DNA of 64,000 bases from positions 620,001 to 684,000 of the forward strand of contig NZ_JABMKV010000001.1 of assembly GCF_013204825.1 (NCBI RefSeq). The letters run 5' to 3'. The notes beneath the pieces are model-generated. The model did not search any database, was not told the DNA's origin, and saw nothing but the letters and a program-made list of their open reading frames with translations. Positions 35,041 through 44,843 of this stretch are shown here, in pieces (within the stretch, counting starts at the first letter, position 1; the number at the start of each line of letters is the position of its first letter). The position numbers and the translations under genes are program-made. This DNA comes from Pedobacter boryungensis (GTDB taxonomy: Bacteria > Bacteroidota > Bacteroidia > Sphingobacteriales > Sphingobacteriaceae).

Positions 35041-35832
35041 TCACATACCTGGTAATTTTAATCCTGCATTTTTAATATCAGCAATCAATTTTTCTTGAAA
35101 AGCGAATTTGGTATCCATAAATCCATGTGATTTTACCCAAACACTAATACTCACTTTATATCCATCAGGCTCTATTGATGAAATCCCTATTCTTCGCTCT
35201 GGTTTTTTAAGCATATCCTTGTTTTCATCTATTACCGCATTAATTAAATGTTTAACGGTTTCGAAGTCAATCGAATTCATAAATTTCAGTTCAATATCCA
35301 ATCTTCTACTGCCTATTCTACTAATGTTCACTATGACTTCGTTTGAAAGTTTACTATTAGGGTAAATTACAGTTCTGTTATCGAATGTAGTAACCACCGT
35401 ATAAAATATTTGTATGGAAGTAACAGTGCCTTCCATTCCAGATGCAATAATATTATCACCAACAGCAAAGGGTTTAAGTAATAATATAATTATGCCACTT
35501 GCAAAATTTTGTAAGGTACCCGATAATGCTAAACCTAAAGCAACACCCATTGCTCCAATTAAAGCTGCAAATACCGTCATTTGAATACCGATGATTTGCA
35601 TTACGCCAAGTATAAGCAACACCCGTAGTACCACAATAACTAAGCTCAATAAGAATGGCTTTAAGGAGGGGTCTATCTCTTTTTGGTGCATTCTGGATGT
35701 TAACCATCTAGAAAGTATTTTTATTAACCAAAATCCAATAAATAAAACGGCAATGCCAAGTATAAAGCTAGGGCCCTTTTCAATTATCCAGGTATATAGT
35801 TTATCACTAAACTTATTTATGTTAAAATCCAT
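35041..35832 (-). CDS. Small-conductance mechanosensitive channel, MscS family
   Basis: A 263-residue channel close to the minimal MscS length. Three membrane helices lie within residues ~15-120. The pore-lining helix is rich in Gly and Ala (ALIGAMGVALGLALSGTLQNFASG), then the MscS beta domain (GDNIIASGMEGTVTSIQIFYTVVTTFDNRTVIYPNSKLSNEVIVN) and the alpha/beta C-terminal domain follow. It releases solutes when the membrane is stretched on osmotic downshock. Divergent from the SemiSWEET gene with ~100 bp between. Confidence 0.95.
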   Translation of the reverse strand: MDFNINKFSDKLYTWIIEKGPSFILGIAVLFIGFWLIKILSRWLTSRMHQKEIDPSLKPFLLSLVIVVLRVLLILGVMQIIGIQMTVFAALIGAMGVALGLALSGTLQNFASGIIILLLKPFAVGDNIIASGMEGTVTSIQIFYTVVTTFDNRTVIYPNSKLSNEVIVNISRIGSRRLDIELKFMNSIDFETVKHLINAVIDENKDMLKKPERRIGISSIEPDGYKVSISVWVKSHGFMDTKFAFQEKLIADIKNAGLKLPGM

Positions 35833-35935
35833 GTTTTAATGAACAACAATTGAAATTAAATTGTTTATAAAATAGGTAAAATCATATCGGTAAACATCGG
35901 TTATGGAATTGATGATCGAGTAAATAATTAAAAAT

Positions 35936-36196
35936 ATGGACGTAAAAACCATTATTGGATTTAGCGCTGGCATATTGACTGCTATTTCATCTATTCCTCA
36001 GATTATAAAAATATTAAAGGATAAGAAAGCGCAAGCAGTTTCACCACTAATGTTTTTTGTTTTGTTAGTAGGAAATTTACTTTGGTGCTGGTATGGTGTG
36101 ATGTTGAATGATTTGCCAATTACTTTAACCAATGGATTTTCTACAATATGCGACATATTAATGATTATATTAAATTATAAATATTCAAAAAAGTAG
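35936..36196 (+). CDS. SemiSWEET-type sugar transporter (PQ-loop)
   Basis: An 86-residue protein with three predicted membrane helices and the PQ-loop signature S-I-P21-Q22 in helix 1; a conserved Asn-Trp region (VGNLLWCWYG) lies in helix 2. SemiSWEETs work as dimers that let sugars pass across the inner membrane. Its own terminator follows. Substrate unknown. Confidence 0.88.
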   Translation: MDVKTIIGFSAGILTAISSIPQIIKILKDKKAQAVSPLMFFVLLVGNLLWCWYGVMLNDLPITLTNGFSTICDILMIILNYKYSKK

Positions 36197-36218
36197 TATG
36201 GCGAGTTTATTTTATACA

Positions 36219-36251
36219 AAAAAAGCTATGGAATTTCCATAGCTTTTTTTT
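36219..36251. terminator. Bidirectional terminator between SemiSWEET and ferritin-like genes
   Basis: Stem AAAAGCTATGGAA / TTCCATAGCTTTT with flanking A and T runs, a classic intrinsic terminator shared by two convergent genes. Confidence 0.9.
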
Positions 36252-36268
36252 AGTATGATCTTTGATTT

Positions 36269-36805
36269 TTACTCAGTTGCAGCTTGCTCATTTACAAAGC
36301 CTTCAGCAATTGTAGTTAATGCTACATCAGTAGCTTTTTCATTTTCTAAAGTTTGTGATAGTAAGCCTACTACATCTGTATGACCCATGTTTTCTGCAAA
36401 CACGCGAAGTGTTCCATAAGTAGCAATTTCATAGTGCTCTACTTTTTGTGCAGCAAGAATTAATCCTGCGTCGCGAATCATAGTTCCGGCGTCTGTATCT
36501 TCTATAATACCATTAGCCTCTTCAAGAAGACCAGCCATGGCATCACATTTTTTTGCAGCTGCTTTTTCTCCTAAAAGTTCAAAAACTTGTTCTAAAGTTG
36601 AAATGTGTTGCTCTGTTTCAGCAGTGTGCTTTTCAAATGCTGCTGCTAAGTCTGGACTAGTAGAAGCTTTCTGCATTTTTGGGAGAGCTTTTGCTAAATG
36701 TTTCTCTGCCCAATAAATATCTTTTAATTCATCGATAAAAAATTCATGGAATTCTGAATCTTCCATTTTACCTGTCTTTCCGGTAGGTTTCTTTTTAGTT
36801 GCCAT
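36269..36805 (-). CDS. YciE/YciF-type ferritin-like protein (DUF892)
   Basis: A 178-residue helical protein. A short Lys-rich N-terminus precedes DUF892: FFIDELKDIYWAEKHLAKALPKM, then FEKHTAETEQHISTLEQVFELLG with the Glu and His metal ligands, then a second helix pair (LILAAQKVEHYEIATYGTLRVFAE). This ferritin-like family is induced by general stress in other bacteria and its members probably bind iron. Cytoplasmic, single gene. Confidence 0.93.
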   Translation of the reverse strand: MATKKKPTGKTGKMEDSEFHEFFIDELKDIYWAEKHLAKALPKMQKASTSPDLAAAFEKHTAETEQHISTLEQVFELLGEKAAAKKCDAMAGLLEEANGIIEDTDAGTMIRDAGLILAAQKVEHYEIATYGTLRVFAENMGHTDVVGLLSQTLENEKATDVALTTIAEGFVNEQAATE

Positions 36806-36910
36806 ATTTTGTTGTTTTTTAGGTATTTATTTAATGTTTATTAGACGTTTGATAATATTAACATGGTCTATAAAAAAATGTTTTGGTAATTTTCAATTCT
36901 TTCATACTTA

Positions 36911-37582
36911 TTATTTGCCCGTTTCCATGTGGGGTGCATCCACAGGTTTTGATTCAGGTGAGCCTTTTTGACGTAGGTAAATTGTTAAAAATACAATAGA
37001 AGCTACCGATAGAAATTCGCTTTGCCAATTCTGAAAAGTTTCAAACCAGAATTCGCTTTGTCCTAGGTAACTTAACATATTATCCAATGGTAAATGTTTT
37101 GCGACTTGCTCGGCATTATGAGATTCTAAACTGCCATAAAAATGCATTGCCCAACTGAAAAGGAAGAGTATTGCAAAACAAATTGAAAGTGACATGCTAT
37201 ATAATTTAAGAATCCAACCGCCCTTTTTTACAGGCCAAGGAGCATTTTTTCCAGGCTTTGGTTCACGATCAACGTCTTCAAGCTCACCTATTTTCTTAGA
37301 CTCAGCAGAACCTTTTTGTCGTAAGCCAATTGTTAATAAAACATAGAGCGCCATTTGCAGAAATTCTGATTCGAAATTTTCAAAAGTAGCAGAGATAAAA
37401 TGACCGCTAAAAAGATAAGTTTTAAACGATAAAGCACTCGCTCCGAGTTCCTGCATTTCTGTATTATTTTGGTGCCATCCTGTAATAGCTTGAGCAAAAA
37501 GGGTAATTAGAAATAATGTTGTAAAGACGATGGTCAATGAATTTCTGTAAAAATAGGAGTGACTTGTTGTTTGTTTTTCCAT
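36911..37582 (-). CDS. DUF6766-like membrane protein with internal duplication
   Basis: A 223-residue membrane protein from the ATG at 37582 (the frame opens at a TTG at 37597). It has about four hydrophobic segments and two similar halves: each ends in a stretch of the form F-E-x-x-Q-x-W/F-x-S-E-F-L, a membrane segment, L-R-Q-K-G-S-x-E-S-K (residues ~75-95 and ~190-215). It follows the CinA-like gene by 18 bases and is probably co-transcribed. Function unknown. Confidence 0.75.
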   Translation of the reverse strand: MEKQTTSHSYFYRNSLTIVFTTLFLITLFAQAITGWHQNNTEMQELGASALSFKTYLFSGHFISATFENFESEFLQMALYVLLTIGLRQKGSAESKKIGELEDVDREPKPGKNAPWPVKKGGWILKLYSMSLSICFAILFLFSWAMHFYGSLESHNAEQVAKHLPLDNMLSYLGQSEFWFETFQNWQSEFLSVASIVFLTIYLRQKGSPESKPVDAPHMETGK

Positions 37583-37600
37583 GGTTAGAATTTTCAAAGT

Positions 37601-38077
37601 TTACTGTAGATTTTTTAACAAAAGTTGAGCAGTATGGTTAACAGCACCAATTATAATCTCTTCTGGCTTGCCAGAAAATACTTTTCGTTCGTTGAAAAAT
37701 GTTTTCCCATTTTTTATGGCATGAATAAACATTGTTCCGACAGGTTTTTTAGTAGTCTCGCTACCTCCAGGTGCTGGAAGACCAGTTATTCCAACATGAA
37801 TATCAGCGTCAATAAGTTTTTGTAAACCAGTTGTAATTGCTTTTGTTACTTGTTTAGATTCTGGAGTATGTTTTTCAATAACTTTACTTTTTACTCCAAG
37901 AATATTCTTTTTGAGCGCAGCATCATAGCAAACTAATCCTCCTTTTAAATACTTGCCCGCATTTTTTGGCATAGAAAATTCAGCTGCGAGTCGTCCAGCA
38001 GTTGCACTTTCAGCAAAAGCGATAGTGAGCTTTTTTTCAATTAAAATTTTAGCCACTTTTTTGATACTTTCCTTCAT
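37601..38077 (-). CDS. CinA C-terminal-type nicotinamide-nucleotide amidase-like protein
   Basis: A 158-residue protein matching the stand-alone CinA C-terminal/PncC domain: N-terminal helix, AESATAGRLAAEFS in place of the usual AES-C/A-TGG, a GG-LVCYD strand, and GITGLPAPGGSETTKKPVGTMFIHA in place of GITGIAGPGG. The domain normally deamidates nicotinamide mononucleotide; here the AG for GG and PAPGG for AGPGG changes are near the active site. Followed closely by the DUF6766-like gene. Family clear, activity uncertain. Confidence 0.82.
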   Translation of the reverse strand: MKESIKKVAKILIEKKLTIAFAESATAGRLAAEFSMPKNAGKYLKGGLVCYDAALKKNILGVKSKVIEKHTPESKQVTKAITTGLQKLIDADIHVGITGLPAPGGSETTKKPVGTMFIHAIKNGKTFFNERKVFSGKPEEIIIGAVNHTAQLLLKNLQ

Positions 38078-38247
38078 TTATATTCACGATAGCTTGTTTC
38101 TGCTTAACAAATTGTGTTATGATTGGTTTTTCTTTTATCCAATTTATTGGTGTGATGTAGTGATATACAATCCAGATAAAAAATAAATATTTTATTACAT
38201 TTGAAAGCGTTATTCTTCCAATCACACTTTATTTTTGTAAACGAATT

Positions 38248-40227
38248 ATGATTTTTGAACAGCTTGTTAAAGAGTCGCCTCTTGCAATATATACTTGTGA
38301 TGCAAGTGGTAGAGTAACATTTTTTAATGCAGCGGCAGCAACACTTTGGGGTAGGGAACCAGATCTCTTAAAGGATTATTGGTGCGGGTCATGGAAAATT
38401 TTCTACCCAGACGGTAGGCCTATGGAACTAGATAGTTGCCCAATGGCGCTTACACTGAAGAATGGCAAACCTTTTAATGGTGAAGAAATCGTCATCCAAC
38501 AGCCTAATGGTGTATTGCGTTCATTGTTAGTTTATCCTTCACCTGTTTTCGATGAAAAAAAAATACTGTTGGGCGCTTATAATACACTCGTAGATATAAC
38601 TGATAAAAAATCAAATGATGAGAAACATGAAATCTTATCCGCTATTGTAGAATCATCAGACGATGCGATTTTGAGTAAAGGCTTAGATGGTATTATCAAA
38701 AGTTGGAATGCTGGTGCCCAAAAAATATTTGGATATACAGAGGAAGAAGTACTTGGTAAGCATATTACAATACTCATTCCTCCTGCATTAATTAGTGAAG
38801 AAGAAGTTATTATTTCCAATATCAAAGCCGGAAAAAAAATCGATCATTTTCATACAGTTAGGCTACATAAAGATGGGCATGAGATTGAAATTTCTCTTAC
38901 AGTTTCTCCCATTAAAGATGCTTTTGGGAATATTACTGGAGCTTCTAAAGTAGCAAGGGATATATCTGAACTTAAAAAAGCAGAACGACTTGCATATCAA
39001 TTTGCAAAAAGGCAAACATTATTGAATTCTATCGGAATTACTATTTCCGAGAAATTAGATGTGAAAGAAATTTTGCAAAAAGTAACAGATGCAACAACAG
39101 AAATTACTGGAGCTGCCTTTGGCGCATTTTTTTACAATACTTTTGATGAAACTGGGGAGTCGTTTATGCTTTTCACCCTTTCTGGTGCGCCTAGAGAAGT
39201 TTTTGAAAAATTTGGAATGCCTCGCAATACCGCCATTTTTCACTCTACATTTTCAGGAGAGGGCATAGTTCGCTTAGATGATGTAACCAAAGATCCTAGA
39301 TACGGTAAAAATGCGCCACATTATGGCATGCCAGCAGGACATCTTGCAGTAGTAAGTTATCTTGCAGTCCCTGTTATTTCATCTTCAGGCGATGTTATTG
39401 GTGGATTGTTTTTCGGTCACCCAGAGGCTGGTATTTTTAAAGCTGAACATGAAGAAATATTAGCAAGTGTAGCTTCTCAAGCTGCTGTAGCACTTGATAA
39501 TTCAAAATTATTTGAAGAAGTAATGGCGCTATCTGAAAAAAAAGATGAGTTTATCGCTTTAGCTAGTCACGAACTTAAAACACCACTTACTTCTCTGAAA
39601 GGTTATTTACAAATGTTACAGAAAGAAAAAGGGAGTAAGACATCCGAGTTTTTTGTAGAAAAATCATTAAAACAATTAGATAGACTAGGCTCTTTAGTGG
39701 GAGATTTACTGGATGTTTCTAAAGTTGAGGCTGGTCAGCTTCAATTTAATTTTGATTTTTTTGATCTTCACAAAACCATAGAAGACATTTTAGAAACCTT
39801 CCGATATAATACTACTTCACATATTATCTCTTTTACTGGCGTTGAGGAACAACTGATGGTTTATGGAGACCAACAGAGAATTGAACAGGTCATTATTAAC
39901 TTATTTAATAATGCTATTAAATATTCACCTCATGCACAGCAGGTTTTTGTTAGCCTTGAAGTTAATAAGGATCAAGCGATTGTAATAGTGAAGGACAATG
40001 GTATTGGATTATCTAAACAACAGCAAAAAGGAATATTCAAGCGGTTTTTTAGAGCTGAAGGAGTTGCTCATATTGCTGGATTAGGGCTTGGTCTCTATAT
40101 CAGCAAAGAAATTATCGATAGACACCAAGGTTCTTTCATTGTAAAAAGTGAGGTGGGAGTTGGTTCTGAATTTGGATTTACTATTCCTTTAAAAACAAAT
40201 GACATTCAAACAATTCTTACTATGTAA
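38248..40227 (+). CDS. PAS-PAS-GAF sensor histidine kinase
   Basis: A 659-residue soluble kinase: PAS 1 (~1-120), PAS 2 (~127-250, KSWNAGAQKIFGYTEEEVLGKH), GAF (~255-425), HisKA with phospho-His441 in ASHELKTPLTSLKG, and HATPase_c (~530-650; N-box NLFNNAIKYS, G1 VKDNGIGL, G2 GLGLGLYI). No membrane segments, so it senses an intracellular signal, possibly via PAS or GAF ligands. A single-receiver gene starts 32 bases downstream and is the likely partner. Confidence 0.95.
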   Translation: MIFEQLVKESPLAIYTCDASGRVTFFNAAAATLWGREPDLLKDYWCGSWKIFYPDGRPMELDSCPMALTLKNGKPFNGEEIVIQQPNGVLRSLLVYPSPVFDEKKILLGAYNTLVDITDKKSNDEKHEILSAIVESSDDAILSKGLDGIIKSWNAGAQKIFGYTEEEVLGKHITILIPPALISEEEVIISNIKAGKKIDHFHTVRLHKDGHEIEISLTVSPIKDAFGNITGASKVARDISELKKAERLAYQFAKRQTLLNSIGITISEKLDVKEILQKVTDATTEITGAAFGAFFYNTFDETGESFMLFTLSGAPREVFEKFGMPRNTAIFHSTFSGEGIVRLDDVTKDPRYGKNAPHYGMPAGHLAVVSYLAVPVISSSGDVIGGLFFGHPEAGIFKAEHEEILASVASQAAVALDNSKLFEEVMALSEKKDEFIALASHELKTPLTSLKGYLQMLQKEKGSKTSEFFVEKSLKQLDRLGSLVGDLLDVSKVEAGQLQFNFDFFDLHKTIEDILETFRYNTTSHIISFTGVEEQLMVYGDQQRIEQVIINLFNNAIKYSPHAQQVFVSLEVNKDQAIVIVKDNGIGLSKQQQKGIFKRFFRAEGVAHIAGLGLGLYISKEIIDRHQGSFIVKSEVGVGSEFGFTIPLKTNDIQTILTM

Positions 40228-40259
40228 GTGTTCTTGCTTTACCAAAGCAAACTAACCGA

Positions 40260-40631
40260 ATGGATAAGAAGAAAATTTATGTTGTAGAAGACGATAATGA
40301 CATTAGTGAAATGATTACTATTCTGCTTACTGAAGAGGATTTGCAAGTGAGCACAAGTGCTAACATATCAGATTTTCGCAAACTACTTGATAAAGAATTG
40401 CCAGATCTAATTTTAATGGATATTATGCTTCCAGACGGAAACGGCATAGAAGAATGTAAGGAATTGAAGGAGTCTAATAAATTAAAATCTATTCCTTTAA
40501 TACTCATGTCAGCTCATGCACAGAGCAAATTCGTAATAGAAGAATGTCCAGCAGATGGCTTTATCCCAAAACCTTTCGATATTTATGATTTTATGGCCCA
40601 AATTAATCATCAGCTAACCAAAACATCGTAA
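40260..40631 (+). CDS. Single-domain response regulator
   Basis: A 123-residue receiver-only protein with a complete active site: E-D-D near the N-terminus (YVVEDDNDI), phospho-Asp54 (LILMDIMLP), Ser (LMSAHA) and Lys (PKPFDIYD). It sits 32 bases after the histidine kinase and is probably its phosphate acceptor, passing the signal on by protein contact since it has no output domain. Confidence 0.93.
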   Translation: MDKKKIYVVEDDNDISEMITILLTEEDLQVSTSANISDFRKLLDKELPDLILMDIMLPDGNGIEECKELKESNKLKSIPLILMSAHAQSKFVIEECPADGFIPKPFDIYDFMAQINHQLTKTS

Positions 40632-40944
40632 ATCTATATTTGTATGTTATTTATTTATCTTTTTGAATAAATTCGAAGTATTTAATTCATTAAATGTTAT
40701 TACTTACTCAGCTAAATTCTTAGCAACATTTTTCTAATTTTATAATCTATCCTTTCAAATTTTACTCAAAAACTTCATTTTTTAGAATTGAAACAAATTT
40801 GATACTTACATTTTTTGTGTGATGCAGAATAAGTTACATTTTCGGCATATTTTTTTTATCTTAGTTCTCGTAATAATTAAGTATAATTAAACCATAATCA
40901 ATTCCTAGTAAGAAATTTTATTTGTTAGATAAACCATACGTCAA
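40632..40944. other. Intergenic region between two receiver genes
   Basis: A 313-bp AT-rich stretch. I see only very short open frames, no hairpin terminator of note and no repeats. It should hold the promoter of the next receiver gene. Confidence 0.4.
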
Positions 40945-41334
40945 GTGATATTCAACTATAAAAAAAATGCAGACAGAAAGAAGAGAATTCTGATTGTAGA
41001 AGATGAGCCCATTAGCGTTTTATTGATTGAGCGAATACTAAAACCTTTTCCCTTTGATTTGGTAGTGGCAGTAAACGGTTTAGATGCAGTAGAAAAATTT
41101 AAAGCGGAAGAGTTTGATTTGGTTATTATGGATTTATATATGCCTAAAATGGATGGATTTGAGGCATCTAAAATTATAAGATCTTTATCTAAAACTGTTC
41201 CTATTATCGTAATATCTACCACAATTATAAATGAGGAAGAATTAAAAAGAGATATAGGAATTGATTATTTACTAGCAAAACCTTTAAACGTTGATAAGTT
41301 TAAAGATTTCATTCACATGCTTTTGTTGGCTTAG
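40945..41334 (+). CDS. Single-domain response regulator, GTG start
   Basis: A 129-residue receiver-only protein starting at GTG; no ATG is available before the conserved first strand (RILIVEDEPISVLL). Phospho-Asp63 (LVIMDLYMPKMDG), Ser/Thr (VISTTI) and Lys (LAKPLNVD) are present. It resembles the receivers that sit in hybrid kinases. No kinase is adjacent on this side; the PAS/GAF kinase 700 bp upstream is a candidate partner. Confidence 0.9.
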   Translation: MIFNYKKNADRKKRILIVEDEPISVLLIERILKPFPFDLVVAVNGLDAVEKFKAEEFDLVIMDLYMPKMDGFEASKIIRSLSKTVPIIVISTTIINEEELKRDIGIDYLLAKPLNVDKFKDFIHMLLLA

Positions 41335-41536
41335 ATATTCACTAAGGAATATTATTTTTTAACTGCAGTTTTACAGTCTGATTTTTTATATACTAAAGCA
41401 TTTGTTGTGTCAATAGGAGAACCTTATATACATTCACTTTAGAAGGTAGAGAAAATAAAATAATTTTTTGAAGGTTGATTCAATGTGAAAAGAATGGTGT
41501 TTCCTTAAAGTATAAATGAATTTTTAGAAAATATTA

Positions 41537-42409
41537 ATGATTAAAAAACAATATAGTTGGTTATTTGCGGGGTTAACTTTTGCCATATTTTGGGCCTCCG
41601 CATCAACAGCTACAAAAATTGGGTTAACTGTTGCACAACCTTTATTAATTGCAGTTACTCGTTTTGGCATAGCAGCAATTATAATGCTATTTGTTTCGCA
41701 TATTTTACAAAAAAATAGATTACCAAAAGGAAGAGAATGGCTTCAAATCAGCATTTATGGAATATTAAATATTAGCATTTATTTAGGTTTATATGTTGTT
41801 GCAATGCAAAAAGTAACTGCCGGAATTGGGGCTCTTGCAGTTGCGATAAATCCAGTGTTAATTAGCTTTTTCTCAGTTATATTTCTAAATAAAAAATTAA
41901 CACTTACCCTTATATTAGGATTGATAATATGCACTATTGGCGTGGTATCTGCCGCATGGCCGTTACTTGAAAATGCATCTGTAACTTATGAAGGTTTATT
42001 AATTCTTTTAGTAAGTATGCTATCTTATGCTTTAGCAGCAATTTATTTTTCTGCAAAGAAGTGGAATGAGTTAAGTCTTTTAACTATAAATGGGTGGCAG
42101 ACCTTTATTGGTGGACTATTATTACTACCATTTGTTATCTTTCTTTATAACAGTCAACTCAATCACTTTAATTTGAAATTTTGGTCATCTGTAACTTGGT
42201 TAGCCATACCTGTTTCAATTATAGCCGTACAACTTTGGCTATGGTTACTAAAAACAAACGCGGTTAAAGCTGGTTTATGGTTATTCCTTTGTCCTTTATT
42301 TGGATTTATCATTGCTGCTATATTAGCAAATGAAGTAATCAGTTTATATACTTTAATAGGAGTTGTATTGGTTTTTGGCGGTCTATTAATAGCCAAAAAA
42401 GCAAATTGA
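41537..42409 (+). CDS. DMT-superfamily (EamA) transporter
   Basis: A 290-residue membrane protein with ten predicted helices in two EamA repeats (~residues 8-140 and 150-288), each with the usual Pro/Gly-containing helices (ALAVAINPVLISFFSVIFL; LIGVVLVFGGLLIA). Drug/metabolite transporters of this kind export amino acids or other metabolites. The substrate is not inferable. It lies 46 bases upstream of the GH29 gene in the same orientation. Confidence 0.92.
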   Translation: MIKKQYSWLFAGLTFAIFWASASTATKIGLTVAQPLLIAVTRFGIAAIIMLFVSHILQKNRLPKGREWLQISIYGILNISIYLGLYVVAMQKVTAGIGALAVAINPVLISFFSVIFLNKKLTLTLILGLIICTIGVVSAAWPLLENASVTYEGLLILLVSMLSYALAAIYFSAKKWNELSLLTINGWQTFIGGLLLLPFVIFLYNSQLNHFNLKFWSSVTWLAIPVSIIAVQLWLWLLKTNAVKAGLWLFLCPLFGFIIAAILANEVISLYTLIGVVLVFGGLLIAKKAN

Positions 42410-42455
42410 TATTTTTTATTAACAAACATATGAACCAACAATTAACTAACTTATT

Positions 42456-43988
42456 ATGAATAGTTGTGTGAGAAATTTGGTAATGATTATTATTATTTTG
42501 ATAGGTGCATGCTCATCCTTAAAAAGCCAAGCACAAATCTTCGATAAAAATAATTATATAAAAATCAAACCATCAGATGATTCTATAGCAATTGTACATA
42601 AAGCAGCTCGTATTACACCATCAGCAAGGCAATTGAGGTGGCAAGAGTTGGAATTAACTGCTTTTATCCATTTTGGAATGAACACGTTTACCAATAAAGA
42701 ATGGGGAGATGGAACTGAAAATCCTTCGTTATTTAATCCGAAAAAATTAGATGCTAGGCAATGGGTAAAAGTTTGTAAGGAAGCTGGATTTAAACAAATT
42801 ATTCTTACTGCTAAACATCACGATGGATTTTGTTTATGGCCAAGTAAATATACCGAACATTCTGTGAAAAATAGTCCTTGGAAAGGTGGTAAAGGTGATG
42901 TCGTGAAAGAAGTGGCTAATGCTTGTAAAGAATTTGGAATTGGTTTTGGTGTTTATCTTTCACCATGGGATCGTAATTCTGAATATTTTGGAAGTATGAA
43001 ATACAACGATTTTTTTATTAATCAATTAACTGAGTTGTTAACTAATTACGGACAAATTGATGAAGTTTGGTTTGATGGTGCAAATGGAGAAGGCCCATCT
43101 GGTAAAAAACAGGTGTATGAATATAATCGCTGGTATGAACTTATTCGTAAACTACAACCAAAGGCTACCATTGCAGTATCAGGTCCAGATGTGCGTTGGG
43201 TTGGAACTGAAACTGGATATGGCAGAGAAACTGAATGGAGTGTTGTGCCTGCTAATGAATTGAGCACAGAGAAAATTGCAGATAACTCACAGAAAAAAGT
43301 AGAGTTTGCACCTCGAGATTTAATGTCTAAAGATTTAGGCAGTAGAGCGAAAATTGTAAAAGCAAAAAGCTTGGTTTGGTATCCTGCAGAAATTGATGTT
43401 TCTATCAGACCAGGTTGGTTTTATCATCCTTCTGAGGATAATAAAGTAAAAACTCCCGAGAAACTAACTGATATTTATTACAGTTCGGTTGGTAGAAATG
43501 GGGTGTTGTTACTTAATATTCCGCCAACTACAGACGGCTTAATTAGTGAGAGTGATATAAAATCTTTAAACGGATTTAGGTATCAATTAAATAAAACCTT
43601 TAGGACAAATTTATTAGCCGAAGGTGTAAAGAATGAAAATAACAATAGAGATATTAATACAGTTTTAGACAATAAACCTAATACTTTTTGGCCAACCAAA
43701 ACTAAGAATGGAAATGTGATTATTGAATTTAAAATGAACAAAGCTAAAAATTTTGATGTTTTGTTGTTACAAGAAAACTTAAAAATTGGACAAAGAGTAG
43801 AACAATTTGTATTCGAATATAAAGATGGTGCAAGTTGGAAAGTAATTACTGAAGGTACAACAATTGGCTTTAAACGTTTATTGCGTTTTCCACAAGTTAC
43901 AGCCTCACAAGTAAGATTAAGAATTTTATCATCCAGGTTAAACCCTGCTATTTCAGAAATAGGTTTATATAAACAAGTTTCACTTTAA
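42456..43988 (+). CDS. Alpha-L-fucosidase, GH29, with C-terminal discoidin-like domain
   Basis: A 510-residue lipoprotein: signal peptide with lipobox LIGAC (Cys18). The GH29 barrel spans ~50-370, with HFGMNTFTNKEWGDG, LTAKHHDGFCLWPSKYTEHSV and the nucleophile Asp207 in VWFDGANGEGP. A C-terminal ~120-residue beta domain (TFWPTKTKNGNVIIEFKM... RLRILSS) is a discoidin/F5-8C-like carbohydrate-binding module. It removes terminal alpha-fucose outside the cytoplasm. No SusC/D is adjacent, so it is a stand-alone fucosidase. Confidence 0.93.
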   Translation: MNSCVRNLVMIIIILIGACSSLKSQAQIFDKNNYIKIKPSDDSIAIVHKAARITPSARQLRWQELELTAFIHFGMNTFTNKEWGDGTENPSLFNPKKLDARQWVKVCKEAGFKQIILTAKHHDGFCLWPSKYTEHSVKNSPWKGGKGDVVKEVANACKEFGIGFGVYLSPWDRNSEYFGSMKYNDFFINQLTELLTNYGQIDEVWFDGANGEGPSGKKQVYEYNRWYELIRKLQPKATIAVSGPDVRWVGTETGYGRETEWSVVPANELSTEKIADNSQKKVEFAPRDLMSKDLGSRAKIVKAKSLVWYPAEIDVSIRPGWFYHPSEDNKVKTPEKLTDIYYSSVGRNGVLLLNIPPTTDGLISESDIKSLNGFRYQLNKTFRTNLLAEGVKNENNNRDINTVLDNKPNTFWPTKTKNGNVIIEFKMNKAKNFDVLLLQENLKIGQRVEQFVFEYKDGASWKVITEGTTIGFKRLLRFPQVTASQVRLRILSSRLNPAISEIGLYKQVSL

Positions 43989-44083
43989 GCTAAATCACTA
44001 CTAAATAAGATATATCGCATTCTTATTTTAAATATTCGTTCGCAGATAATTAATAAAATACTAACCATTAAACCCAATAGATA

Positions 44084-44461
44084 CTAAGAGGGCAAATCCT
44101 TTTCTTCTTTTTGGGTTATTATCTTTTGCTTTTTCAAATCTATTCGTATCAAATTGTATAAACTCATATATACATTTGCTATCCAAACAATAGAAAAACC
44201 AGCAAGTATATAACCACGCCAATCAGGGTAAATTAAAGTATACCTCGTCATTAACAATATCAAAATTGTCACATAATGACTAAAACAATACTCGCAGGTA
44301 AATAAGTAGAAGAATTTTCGTTGGTATAACTTTTTGCAATTACTAGATTTATCTACACAAAACTCTCTTATTTCTCTAAACACTTCTTCTTTAGTAACAG
44401 TCCATGCAATACAAGCAACCGGTATAGCCAAAATGAAAATCATTTCCATATGTTCAAACAT
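44084..44461 (-). CDS. Small membrane protein with Cys motif (DUF1360-like)
   Basis: A 125-residue protein with about three membrane helices. A Cys-rich cytoplasmic loop (CVDKSSNCKKLYQRKFFYLFTCEYCFSHYVTILI) contains a C-x-x-C followed by S-H, reminiscent of DUF1360-type membrane proteins. An internal Met at residue 5 is an alternative start. Function unknown; single-gene unit. Confidence 0.6.
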   Translation of the reverse strand: MFEHMEMIFILAIPVACIAWTVTKEEVFREIREFCVDKSSNCKKLYQRKFFYLFTCEYCFSHYVTILILLMTRYTLIYPDWRGYILAGFSIVWIANVYMSLYNLIRIDLKKQKIITQKEEKDLPS

Positions 44462-44561
44462 TTTTCAACTAAAACCTAAGATATAGCTATTATGTTTGGA
44501 GAATGCTAAATTTTTAAAACCTTTTCTATTAAGCAAGACTTTTTATATAAAATCAATTGTT

Positions 44562-44753
44562 ATGGAAAACCAGAAAAGAGTGCCAGTAGAACAAATAAAT
44601 CCAGTTTCTAGAAAAACGAATGAAGAAATAGATGAAGATGAAGTCGGAAATCTGATTATCGATGGAAAATATACCGAAGAACCCAAATCGGTTCCCACAG
44701 ATGGGCCTATCAGTGAAGATTTACCAAAAGATAAGCGTAGCTTGAATAAATAA
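44562..44753 (+). CDS. Small acidic hypothetical protein, 63 aa
   Basis: From the ATG at 44562 (a TTG at 44496 opens the frame) this encodes a polar, acidic, probably disordered protein (RKTNEEIDEDEVGNLIIDGKY). It has no hydrophobic core and no recognised family. Codon use fits a real gene, and small acidic proteins of this kind are common in Sphingobacteriaceae. Confidence 0.5.
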   Translation: MENQKRVPVEQINPVSRKTNEEIDEDEVGNLIIDGKYTEEPKSVPTDGPISEDLPKDKRSLNK

Positions 44754-44843
44754 TAGCGAAATTTATAAAACTCCCTAACATCAAATTCTTGTCAACTCTT
44801 TTCTTTTCTCGAAAAATCGAAAAATGCCTCTCTATATTTGCAC

